From Ulota crispa (lineage: Eukaryota > Streptophyta > Bryopsida > Orthotrichales > Orthotrichaceae): DNA of 64,000 nucleotides. Positions 12,214 to 23,600 of the stretch are shown piece by piece. Where the stretch lies: NCBI GenBank assembly GCA_963920765.1, contig OY987249.1, forward strand, positions 10,416,817 through 10,480,816, in the 5' to 3' direction. Numbering within the stretch: position 1 is the stretch's first letter; each line of letters opens with the position of its first letter. Below the pieces are notes generated by a model, which did not search any database, was not told where the DNA came from, and was given only the letters and a program-made list of their open reading frames with translations. Made by a program: the position numbers and the translations under genes.

Positions 12214-12756
12214 CTAAAGGCCCAACTGGGGGACAAATGGGTTTCAGGCATGTACCTACAACTAAACTACCTTGTGTGATTTTTTGAAACTTTTACTAAA
12301 GGTGGAGAATTCCAAGACCTACATGGGCATCTAATTTTTCCTTTTTTTTTGGCATATGATGAAGAAGTTATAAAGAACTTTCTAAAACTAGGCAAGAAGG
12401 GGCAATTTGGGCATGGCCTCTTCTTTGTGAGTGGGTGTTGACTCCAAATGGGTCAATCATTGTGGGCACAATGTGTGGTTACTTTGGCAAAGGGGAGTGG
12501 AGAGGAAAGTGCCCATCTTGGAGGACTCCCAAACCTCCATTTTTTTTGCCCCTTGTAAAATTTGGTGCTTTAATTTTTGAGCAATTTGAGTATTTGTTTT
12601 TTGATTCTTTTTTTTCCCAAGTTGTGGTAGGCTAAGAATCCTTGATGTTTTGATCAACAAGATTTGAATTTTTGAATTTTACATAAAGCCTCCAATTTTG
12701 CCTAGTGTATTTGCAAATTTCATGACCTTTTGACATTCAAAGATGTTTTGAAGTAT

Positions 12757-13400
12757 ATTGTATAGAGGGGTACACTTGCCTTATGAATTTTTTGCAGGAA
12801 ATTTGCCAAAAAATTCAAGAACTTCTTGAGGTCATAACTTCCTTAAAAGTTGTCTGTTTTTTAAACCAAAAATTGCTTTGGAATCCTACTGAAGGCTACT
12901 ACATGATTTGATATAAAAAATCTGAAATTTTACAAATGATAAAAAAAAGTTTGGCTACTTCCTATATATTGTTCCCCATCCCTCTTGCCAAAATCACTGC
13001 TTGAATTTGATTGGGCTATGCCACCCCCAACAGCCAAAGAATAAGCAAGAAATGATACACATCATTCAAAGAGTATAGGATGAGGTATCCATGGAGCAAT
13101 TACAAACCCTTATTGCAAGTATGCCCAATTGAATTGAAGCGGTGATTTTGGCAAGAGGTGGAAGTACTAGATGGTAGATACTATATAGGGAGTAGCCAAA
13201 CTTTTTTTATCATTTGTAAAATTTCAGATTTTTTTCATCAAATCATGTAGTACACTTTTAGTAGGATTCCATGCAATTTTTGGTTTTAAAATTGAACAAT
13301 TTTTGAGTAAGTTGTAGGCTCCAAAAGTTCCAAAACTTTTAATTGCATTTTCCTGCAAAAAAATTTGCAAGGCAAGTGTATCCCATTGTACACCTCCATT
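12757..13400. repeat. Large foldback, ~245-bp arms
   Basis: The left arm (about 12757-13010) and right arm (about 13140-13400) are diverged inverted copies. TACACTTGCC pairs with GGCAAGTGTA, TCTGAAATTTTACAAATGAT pairs with ATCATTTGTAAAATTTCAGA, and CTCTTGCCAAAATCACTGC pairs with GGTGATTTTGGCAAGAG. The spacer is about 110 bp. A TTAA-type terminus (TTTATGGG then TTAA, 13736-13747) lies 340 bp to the right and may be the true edge of a larger element. Confidence 0.7.
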
Positions 13401-13996
13401 TCATTTTCAAATTCTCCCACAATTTCCTAAATTGGTTTTCTACATGGAGAAATTAAACCTCAATTTTGCAAAGAGCAATTTTTTTGCTGTAAGAGTGATC
13501 AAAGGCTTCTAAAATATTTGGGCAACATGGAAAAAAACTATTTTTGTCACTTTAGATGCCAATGTCTCACTGATCTACATTTAGAATGGGCTAATTTTTT
13601 TCCCACAAATACCTCCAATAACCTAGGACAAGATCCTATGGTTGGGTTTCCAAAAAACTTTTTTTCTTATTTTTCTACTCATTCTTCCAACAGTGGCAAT
13701 TTTCAGTGACTTTCACACAAAAATGGACTTCGGCCTTTATGGGTTAAGTTAAGAGAAAACTTTTGTGCTAGTCGGGGAATCATCAAATTCAAAAACAATG
13801 AGCAATTTTTAGCAAAATTGCTTATTGTTTCTAGATTTTCAGATTCGCAAGTGAGCATGGAAGTTTGTTCTAATCCCTCAAAGCCACTTTACATTAGGAG
13901 TCAAGGTAAAAAAATATCGAAAGACAATATCAAAAGACATAGTAAAAAACACATCAAGGACACAGTAGAGAACACATTAAAAAAACATATCATAGC

Positions 13997-14450
13997 GTAG
14001 TGTGACATGGGTTTTATCTTTGCAATGACAAAAAAGTTAATATTTTTGCCCGAAGCGGTATGTTTTCATTGATTTGAAATAAAGATGATTTAGGTTGTGT
14101 ACGTATGTAATTATTTCACCAATTGTCACATCTGCAATGTGAAAAATTTGTCATGTTTTTTCAAATTGAAAAGAATTATAAACGTAAAAACAGTTTAAAG
14201 TTATGATGATGCTTATGAGTAATATATGAATGAAAGTGAAACGTGCTTAACATACTTTAATTGCATTGATTAATGGTTCAAGACTTCAAGGTAGTGGTAT
14301 ATTTATTTTAAAGTACTAGTTTTTTATTAGTGAATTTTTTGTCATAGCTGTCACGCATTTTTCACAAATTTCATTTGTTTGTTGACCTTTATAAAAATAA
14401 AATTTTGGTATCAATGAATTAATAAAAAAACAAAAGCCATGTCACACTAC
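13997..14450. mobile_element. MITE with GTAGTGTGACATGG ends inside a short-unit array
   Basis: Left end GTAGTGTGACATGG (13997) is matched in reverse by CCATGTCACACTAC (ending 14450). The same kind of array flanks it on both sides (13905-13996 and 14451-14530), made of AAAAACACATCAAAGACA-like units. The element therefore appears to have landed in a tandem array. There is no coding frame. Confidence 0.6.
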
Positions 14451-15054
14451 AGTAGTAAAAACCACATCAAAGACAGAATAAAAAAACACATCAAAAGGCA
14501 TAGTAAAAATCATAGCAAAAAGGCTTACAAAAACCCTACCATAGTACGTGGGGTTTTTAGTTTCATTTTTTAAGAAATGTTGTAGTGGTGCTCCAAATTT
14601 CAATAGTCATCCACATATTGGATAGATATAGAAAATATCACATTAACACATAATACATGTCTATAATTAGGGTTTCATCCGTAATTTGGCAATTTCATCC
14701 AAGTTTTTTTAAAATTTTGAAGCTTTTTGGCAATCATGTTTTTTTTCTATAGGCCTGGTGAAAAAAAAAAAAAAAAAGCACTTGTTGCTCCCTAGAATCT
14801 ACGGATTCCCGAAGTCTACGAACACTCAAAATCTACGAATATTTTGAACACAGTTCTCCGTTGGCGTTTCTAGGGGTTTCGTCCCGTTGGTAAAGTATCG
14901 ACTATCGACGGTGCTGCAGGGCTCGCAACGGATCCATCGCCAGCCCGAATTTCGCACGCAATTTTTTTGTCTTTCGTGGCCGTTCTCACAATTGCACATC
15001 TGTAGATAAGATTCCAAATGCGTCTTTAGTCGCCGCGACGGTCCGTCCACGACC
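14451..15054. other. Upstream region of the ING gene
   Basis: The rest of the short-unit array is followed by a poly-A run (14761-14776) and a GC-richer stretch from 14800 that likely holds the promoter and 5' UTR. A telo-box in reverse (TTAGGGTTTC) lies at about 14669. No TATA box could be fixed. Confidence 0.4.
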
Positions 15055-18000
15055 ATGACAAGAACCGGCGTTTATGTCGACGACTACCTTGAATGTACGC
15101 AATTTTCCATAACTTTTCTCATATTTAGCTCATTTCGATGACCATGGTGTGTAACTTATTGCTCGAGCTTGGATAAGTTTACGCAACTTTTCAAAGCTTC
15201 ACACGCATTATATCTTTTTCAAAATTTCATGACATGAAAATTAGGGTTTCATGATAAATTCTAACTATTGAGGTTTTTTCTTTTGTAGTTTATAGTTTGC
15301 TTCCTTCGGAGCTGCAGAGATTACTGTCTACAATGCGGGAACTCGATTTCATGACAAATAATTAGGGTTTCGTGATAAATTCTCACTGTTGAAGTGTTTT
15401 TTTTTTGTTGTAGTTTGTAGTTCGCTTCCTTCGGAGCTGCAGAGATTGCTGTCTACAATGCGGGAACTTGATGACCGGTCTCAGAGTGCGTTCTCTGTTC
15501 CCTAATTCTCTTTTCCTCTGGAATTTGTGTTCGAATTGGTAAAGTAGTCGTCTGTATGTTAGTTATCAGTAATGCTAGAACAAGCTTTTATTTGTGTCAT
15601 CGAGTGTGTAATGAGGTCCTTTTTGTTCTTTCATTCGATTTGTATGCAAATTTTGTATTCTAATTGTTTGTTAAACAAAAAACTAAAACTTAAAAACAGG
15701 CAGATAGCATATGAAGGTGATGTTATACACTTGTTTTTGCCTTTTGCTCTGGAATTTGTGTTCGAATTGGTAAAGTAGTCGTCTGTATGTTAGTTGTCGG
15801 TAATGTTAGAACATGCTTTCATTGATGTCATCGAGTGTGTAATGAGGACCTTTTTGTTCTTTCGTTTAATTTGTATGCAAATTTATGTTCTAATTGTTAT
15901 TAAACAAAAAATCCAAAATTTAAAACAGGCGGATAGTATTTGAAGGTGATGTATATGCTTGCTTTTAGTCGTCATTGCAGAGTTGGATAGTGTTTCATCA
16001 TTCGTTTATAATCCCTATTTGACTAAAGAGTTATCGTTTTAAGATGATGGATCCAAATGTTAAAATATCATAACAAGCGAAAGGCACTGTTTTTGTGGTG
16101 TTTGTCAACAAAACAAGTGAAATTGGACAAAATTAAATGGAGCCTTTTGGTCTTTTACAGGGGCTAGATTATATAGCGTACTTTGATTGGTCGTTTCTTT
16201 CTTAAACAATTTTAGCTTACAAGTTTGGGGGAGCAGATATGATGGTGCAGACAAGGGATCAAGTGAGGGCCTGTTTAATGAAGAAGAGGGATGGCTCCGA
16301 TTTAGATGCCGCATTGGACATTCAAAGGCAGCAGATTGAGAATAACCAAACAAACACGCTGAAGCTATGCACCGAGAAAGTGCTTCTTGCGCAACAGGCT
16401 TATGACTTGGTAAGTTCATGAGTACTTCATATAACTTTGTTTTATGCTTGTTACTTTAGTAGGCGACTCTTTTTTTCAGTTCGTATAGTATGGTATTTGT
16501 AGGTTACAAGGGAACTTGTTCTCCTATCTTTTGCATGAGCTTGCATCCAAGTGACATGTTTTCTGCTGCTGAAATCTCTGAAGCCATCTCCGTTTCAGCT
16601 TCTGGATAAGCAAAACCTATTGACTGTTTAGTAATAGTTTCATGTTTTTGGTGAGTAGCTACTACTGCTACGAAGTCCATATTCGAATCTCAACGAATAG
16701 ATGGACTCCGTGGTAATGGAAGTTCTGTCCTTTGTGAGTTCTAGTTTGAAAGCAATGAAGCAGTAAACGTTTGGACATTGAAATTTTTTCTTTCACTAGC
16801 CTGTACTTTTTATTAAATCGGAATTACGTCAGTTCTTAGTTAATTAAGAATCTAATGGAGCTGGAGCACCGTAGAACGATAGTAGCCATTAGACCAGACG
16901 ACTGCAACACTAGCAGATGCATAATAAGCTTAGTTAGTTCCTACGTATTCTTTAGTATGTGGAAAGATGTCTAGTAGTATATTAGCAGCTTCGTGGATGA
17001 TGGAGATTCATTTGAGCAGTTTGTTGAGTATCTTCCATGGTTAAGTGTCAACTTACGTTCTCAATCCAACACATATGGCTTCATCGGGAAATTGGAGTCA
17101 GCTACTGCTTAAAGGTTGTCACCATGACCATGGGTTTTTGACTTGTGAGGAGTGGTCTGACGAAAATATTATGTCCGTTGATACTTGTCGTGCTTGTGAT
17201 CTGTTAAGCGTCTCATGTTCATGTTATTGAAAATCACAGATTGAAACTCACATGAAGCGTCTTGATGAGGACCTGAACAGCTTTGCAGAGGACTTGAAGC
17301 AAGGTAGGATCAGTTTTCTAGTTTTACTTGAAACATTTTAATGAGAGTTGTCGTAGTCAAGCATTGTTCTGTGACAACCATGTGGACTTTTGTGTGCCAA
17401 CGTAAAATCCGAGCAAAATTCGCGTTTGGATATGTAGACACCTTTGACCCTTGAGTATCCAAGCTAACAATTGAAAATCTACTTTAGAAGGTTTTTTCAA
17501 GACGTGCTTTTTCCTCTTTAAAACTGAAACGTATCTTCATTTTTCTTAATGTTACATTTTGTTACCTTCCTTGAAGCGTCCTAAAGGATCTATTTCAACG
17601 AGCATAGATATAAAATAGCCTCAATTGACCATTTAGATCCTCAGGATTTAACTTTAACCTAAGTGCCTATTGGACCTACTTCTATATCTCTTAGACTTCA
17701 AACGAAGCATTTCAAAGTTTCTAGGAGGAACATATAGGACACTACTGGAAAGTAGGTTTGCTCTGGATGGGATAGATGTATTTAGAAAATTTGTCTGTTG
17801 TTTAAAATGTGATTTCTATTTGTAGTACTGTTCAGGCCCTGAGGAGGTAACTGTTAAGATATGGCATGTTTTTAAGTTTTTTGAGATGCCCAGCCCTTCT
17901 CAGCTTTTAGCTTTTGTCAGGGAGATCCTAGGACACTGCTGACCAATCTGGTTTTTCATGCTTGATCTCAGAGGGAAAAGTTTTAAACGACGACCCCTAC

Positions 18001-19588
18001 ATGTCGCCTATGACTCCCAAGGACGAGAAGCGAAAGCTGCAGTTTCTTACTCCACTTGGCAAGCGTCTGGATACGAAAATGGACAGGGACAGAGGACTTG
18101 AAAGTCTTCGGGAAAGGGAGAGGGACCGAGACCGAGACAGGGATAGCGAGTTGATGCCGCCCCCTGGGAGTCAAAAGAAGAAGAGTCTTCCTGCTCCAAC
18201 AGATGTGGATCAGCCCATTGATCCTAATGAACCTACATACTGCATCTGTGGCCAGGTTTTTATTAACTAACTAACTACTTTATTAATTCTAGGGAAAATT
18301 TCATGGATACCTGTGAAGTTTGCAATATTTACATAGATTCCCCTGCTTTTTTAGAAATTACACATATACCCTTGGACCAAATTTTCAGGCGTTTGTTTTG
18401 TTGTGCATGTCACTTCCCTTCTTCCTTTGTGCGCATGTTGCTTCTTTTTTGTTTCATTACATTCCCTTCTTCAACATTGGTCACGAAGAAAGTATGAGCA
18501 CAACAAATAAATGCCTAAAAACTATGGTCCAAGGGTATTTGTGTAATTTCTGAAAAAGCAGGGGTTTCTATGTAAATATTGCAAACTTCAGGGGTATCCA
18601 TGAAATTTTCCCTTAATTCTACCACCTTGTGGTGACTGCTGTTCATAATCTCTGAAGTACCCAAGTGACGAACATAAGACTCTACTTTGGAAGCGAAGAA
18701 CAGAAATAGTCTAATTTGGAAGCTTGTAGTTACTTGCAACACATAATTCAATTGTCTAGTACTGTAGTATACATGTTCTTCTATGTATAGTTCTACTTTG
18801 TTTATCTTTCCTTTGAGGCTTCCCAAATGATTTATTTCTACTACAGATATGAATGCAAGCACTTTAGGTCATTTGGGTACGTAGGGGCTCTAATTATTCG
18901 GGCTGACTTAATTTGGTAACAGAAGCTTAAGTAGCAACTAATCCAAAGTTTAGACTGGGTTTTCTGTGAATGTATCAAGGATTTTACATGATGCTGATTC
19001 TCAGGAACAAGTCTCATTTTTTCAATACGTGGTGTATGCTTACAGGTTTCATTTGGAGATATGATTGCCTGTGACAACGAGAAGGTAACGTGTTCAGCAT
19101 CATCCCATATCTAATACAACATTCAAAGTTGTACAGATATCACACACTTGATAATTGCCTGTTTTACTTTAAGATGACACTCACTATTCCAACAAGCAGT
19201 ATTCACAGATGTGACTAAATTCAGTAAAACATCCTACTAGTTATTTTCTATATAGATACATAAGATGTGGCTAAATTCAGTAAAACATTCTACCAATTAT
19301 TTTCTATACGGATACATAAGATGTGAATACCAGACTATTGAATTTGAATGTTTATCATACTTAGCAGGTTTTTAGTCACTTGAGCTAATTTCAAAAACCA
19401 CATTTGAGATCACTGCCAACAAATGCAGAATTAATTTGGTGGTGTGGGAGTTTCTGCAGTGTGAAGGTGGAGAATGGTTTCACTACCAATGTGTAGGATT
19501 GAGTTCGGAGACCCGGTTCAAGGGCAAGTGGTATTGCCCTCATTGCAGAGCTCTGCACAAGAGGGGCTTATTGGATGTTCTTACTTAG
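15055..19588 (+). CDS. ING2: ING-family PHD-finger protein (ING2 type)
   Basis: Seven exons give a 266-residue frame: 15055-15094, 15414-15485, 16237-16409, 17240-17303, 17972-18255, 19046-19084 and 19460-19588. The N-terminus [11 protein letters not shown], then [21 protein letters not shown] and the helical stretch to about 130, is the ING domain. The C-terminal PHD finger has all C4HC3 ligands: C207, C209, C220, C225, H232, C235, C250 and C253. ING PHD fingers read methylated H3K4 and link it to histone acetyltransferase or deacetylase complexes in the nucleus. The middle is lysine- and serine-rich, with an [12 protein letters not shown] run at about 165-180. The PHD is split over three exons. 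Exon 2 has an upstream decayed duplicate at 15289-15346; the copy used here joins in phase and leads to the rest. The symbol follows Arabidopsis naming by pattern. Confidence 0.92.
15229..15470 (+). repeat. Tandem duplication containing ING exon 2
   Basis: Two copies are offset by about 125 bp. Each holds ATTAGGGTTTC, GATAAATTCT, a T-rich tract ending GTAG, and the exon sequence for [16 protein letters not shown]. Copy one (exon part 15289-15346) has a good acceptor but no GT donor near its end; its frame runs into a TAG within six codons. Copy two (15414-15485) has donor A|GTGCGT and is the working exon. Confidence 0.88.
15512..15970. repeat. Tandem duplication in ING intron 2, ~230 bp unit x2
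   Basis: CTCTGGAATTTGTGTTCGAA, GTAAAGTAGTCGTCTGTATG and GAAGGTGATGT each occur twice, 230 bp apart. The copies are about 90% alike by eye. It is a second local duplication next to the exon duplication. Confidence 0.88.
18292..18612. mobile_element. Non-autonomous MULE-like foldback with 9-bp target duplication
   Basis: Inverted ends of about 95 bp start GGGAAAATTTCATGGATACC on both strands with few differences. The direct flanks are identical 9-mers, TTAATTCTA (18283-18291 and 18613-18621). GGG ends, long inverted termini and a 9-bp duplication are marks of Mutator-like elements. It sits in ING intron 5, within the PHD-coding part, 37 bp after the exon 5 donor. The 321-bp element has no transposase. 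Confidence 0.93.
19202..19328. repeat. Tandem duplication, ~64 bp x2
   Basis: CTAAATTCAGTAAAACAT, TTATTTTCTAT and GATACATAAGATGTG occur twice in a row in ING intron 6. Confidence 0.8.
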
Positions 19589-20653
19589 TGCAAGGTGAAC
19601 GATTTTGAAGCTCTTCGACGCAACGAAGGTTTTTGGACGGATCCTTTTTACGGATTCAAGAGCTGGTACGTTATTTGATTTCGAAAGTCCACTCCGACCA
19701 AATCTTTTAAAAGGCTTCTGCTTGTGAATAGATTCACTGGAATGCTAGTGTTGAGGCGTGTGTCTCAGCACTTAGATACCTGCAGCACCTTCAATTGTAC
19801 ACCGTGTAGGCTTGTGTAAATATTAGCCTCTTGATTTATCGCCACGATTCATCTTTCGATGTTTCGAACGTTGGTACCAATAATTGAAGCTTCTGTGCCA
19901 TTTTTCTGCTGGATCTGAGTACTGTTTCTCTATATAGTTCTCGTGATCATGAGTAAAACCTCATATTAGGTGAATATGGAGTATGCGCTTATTTATGGAG
20001 TCTTATTTAAAATCAACTTCTTCATGGGAAGGAAAAAATTAGAAGTTATTTTAGAAAAATGATGAGAAGCTTAATATGGCAAGAGTGTATTGTAGTATCA
20101 TGGGAAAAAAAGGTCAATGGCACGTTACACCAGCTTGAAAATATGGTAGTTAACACTCAACAAATAGTTGCATAACTCCATACCTACCTAATATCCCGTT
20201 TAATATCCTCTTTGCGATACAACTTAACTCGTTATACCGGAATGCTTAACCCTTGCTTTTTTTGCAGCAACCTCTACAGAAAAGACTATTGAAATGAAAT
20301 AGGTAAGGTAAACGACTCTTTGTGTAGCACAAATTGGCAACTTTCTATACAAATACTGTGATATAAATTACATCATTGACAAGTTCTAATACTATTCTCA
20401 AGTTATAAAACTGTTGTCACTAGCTCACTGTGCTTACAGTTTCTGCAATCAGCTTTTCTTTGCTCGCTTGGCCACTTGGCTGCTTCAAAGTTAACTTGAC
20501 ATGACATTAGTGATGCTTGTGATGGTAAAACCAACGTGGGTCACGAGTTTGTTTACTCAAAACTCCACATTAAAGTCCGTTGTGTGTATGGAATATTGAG
20601 CAAGTCGCTACAAAACTTGGGCATTTCAAGGATCAGTAATAATAAAGAGAAAA
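19589..20653. other. ING 3' region and convergent intergenic space
   Basis: The interval lies between the stop codons of two convergent genes and should hold the ING 3' UTR. I saw no further exon, clear repeat or RNA gene. Confidence 0.4.
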
Positions 20654-23600
20654 TTACAATTTGGCACGCATAAATTTAGGGCTAGTCTCAGAGGTAGCCT
20701 CAGGGGTAGTCTCAGAGGTAGTCTCAGGGGTAGTCTCAGATGTAGTGTCAGATTTGGTCTCAGGAGTAGTCTCAGGGGCAGTTTTGAGTTTGGGACCCTC
20801 TGAGACTTGTGACATGTCTTCACCGCTCCCTTCTGAATTTGCCAACACGTTCTTCTCCATGTCTTCAACGACCTGCACCCCAAGTTTGGTAAAGAAGCAG
20901 GTTACAACTTATAACTTCAATGCGAGCCTATTTACAAACCCCAAGGACATCCAAAGACATCTATACTAGTAAGTGGGAGCCTAACCCTCGTTAACTCGGT
21001 GCCCTTTTTTAGAGCTTTCTAAAACTTTTTGGTGGAAGTTGAAGCAATAAAAGATGCTTCAAATGTAAAACACCAAACACCCTCCAATCGTGTCCTTTTC
21101 CAAAGTCTTCTATAACTTTTTGGTGGAAGTTGAAACAATAAAAGATGCCCCCAAATACAAAGCACCAAATGCTCTCCAACCATGTTCTAGAAAACCAACA
21201 AAACGCCAATCACCCCTAGCAAAGTAATAAAAAATAGCATTCTGGTGAAGGTAACTATAATTTTTGGTTTCAAATAAGGACTAAAATGGCATTGTATCAA
21301 GGTTAGATTTTGAACTAAGTTATGAGATACTGATTTCCTATAAAGTACATCAAGGTAAGATTCTAGACTAATTAATTAGTGAGACGTTGATTTTTTGTAA
21401 AGTTGAATGTTGCATTACCCATACATGTCCACCTCATGCAAAGTGTGTGCCTCTATACTAGATGTATGTAAATTTACAACTTTGTAATATGTCCTACACT
21501 GCAAGTGTAAAAGAAATGTAGGGTTGATGCTTTCTTTCTAAATATTTATTTGATTTTTGTAAAGAAAAACAAAAAAAATCTCCAAACAAATAATGACATA
21601 AACAAAATTCTACAAAGAAAGTAAGCATGAACTTTTTGAATTTTTTGTGATATTTTCAGCCAGCCCTACCCTCTAGATATAAGAATCTTCTCAAGCCCCT
21701 AGAATCTCAAAAGTTATGTAGTTCACAAGTTCATGACCATGGCAAAGATAAGTTTGAGGCTAAAGCCATGAAACCCACAAAAAAAATTGGAGTCCATAGA
21801 AACCATGAAATACAAAAATAAATCAAGCTACTCAACATTAAAATAAAATAAAAACGACTACTACATGAAAAACAATAGTTTACCGTCTAGAACAATGGGG
21901 TCCGTTCTGTTGCACATATCACATTCTATTTGGATTTTATTGTTCCACTAACGGTTGGCACTTGCTGCAATATGCATACATTAGAATTTTATTAGAATTT
22001 TTGTATGTCAAATAGAATGTAAAGTAAAATTTTAATAAGTCTTCAAATTGTCTCTATGTGATAATATCACAAAGATTGGAGATGTGATATTAAAAAGGTC
22101 AAATGTAATATTACAAAAGCCACTATGGTTGTAGTAGTATGTCTACCCAAACTTTTTGTTTTTTAAAATTTCAATTTTCATGGAAAAATCCAATTCCTTG
22201 TGAAGGTCGCATTGTAAGTTCAGAAGTTCATAGCCGTGCAAACCACTCACTTGGTTAACGCTGGACGACGATTTCGACGATGACGACGACGACAAGATGT
22301 CGACGAGACTCTGCTGCGTTCGCTGGACGGCGTCCTTCGTGGAGGTGAAAGCGCCCCCGATCGCCCGTTTGACGGCGTCCAGCGACTCGGAGGGCAAGTG
22401 CAGCGTTGCCAGCTTCTCCGTCACCCGCGCCCGGACGCTCCCCAACGAATCGCCCACTTCCGTCGCCACCCCCTTGCCCGTCTCCACTATACCGGGCCCG
22501 GTATCCACCGCGTCACTGGCCTGGCCTGGCTGCTCTTGCTCCTCCGTGCCTGCATCTGCACCCCCTGCATCACATTCTTCAGCAGGGCTACAAGTACAAC
22601 AAAGTCATACATAAAAGAGTAGCTCAAGCTCATTTGCGTGTTCATATGTATAAGAAGGAATTCAAGGAATAAAAACTGGTTAGATATTGGAGAAAAACTT
22701 GCACCTACACAGACAAAGAACTGAGGAGCAGACCCTTATTTAGTGCTTAACCCTTAAATGACCATAGGCCATAGTATATACGCTATTGTATAAGTGGCAT
22801 TTGCTACCAAACAATAAGTTTTAATTTGGGATCTCAAATAGCTCACTAGAACCGCATTGATCTATATTACAACTCCTTTGTTAATCTCAAATGTAGTAAA
22901 GGTGTGAAACAATTCCAAATACAAGCAAAAAAACCTCGTATGTACTGGTCGCAGCAGCACACTCAGACGTAGAAGGGTTCAACCTCTTTATGAAGCATAG
23001 CTTGTCAAGCTCTAAAAGTTAACAACCCAACTACCAATAAGAGGGTTGTGTAACAACCCAGCATAACTTGGCATGCGCTAAAAATTCAACCACTCACCAA
23101 CTAATTGAAAATTTAACATACAGGTAAAGCATGGAGGACAAAACACACAGAATGGGAGGAAAAAACTTTTATTTTATTTAATTTGGAGCAATTGCCCAAA
23201 CGACACTTCTTCTCAATTGCTATTACGAGCTCTTTCTTGAGCCGAAGGTTGAAACACAACCAGCAAGTCAACAAAAGCATCCCCTCCGTTGACCAAATTC
23301 ATGTTTCCATTATAAAATATAAACTCCACAAGTAGTTATGTTTTGTTGGACCTCCACTACATTCTTTAAGCTTTAGTCCTTGTAAGCACGCTTCTTTCAC
23401 TTTGATATTAGAATGAGCGTCACAATCCATGACTAGCTAGCTTTACACACTTGAATTTAATAGCGTTCTTTTCCATTCTTCTAATTTTGTTCAACTCCTT
23501 CTGGTTCACATTTGCAAATCGATAATAAGAGAATATCAAGCTTTAGTTAATACAAGTTCCAAGTTTATAAGAGTTTCTATCTATTCCATAAATGGGGTTG

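Noticed and set aside
16105-16419. 104-codon minus-strand frame over ING exon 3
   Set aside because: It is antisense to a well-supported coding exon and has no recognisable product.
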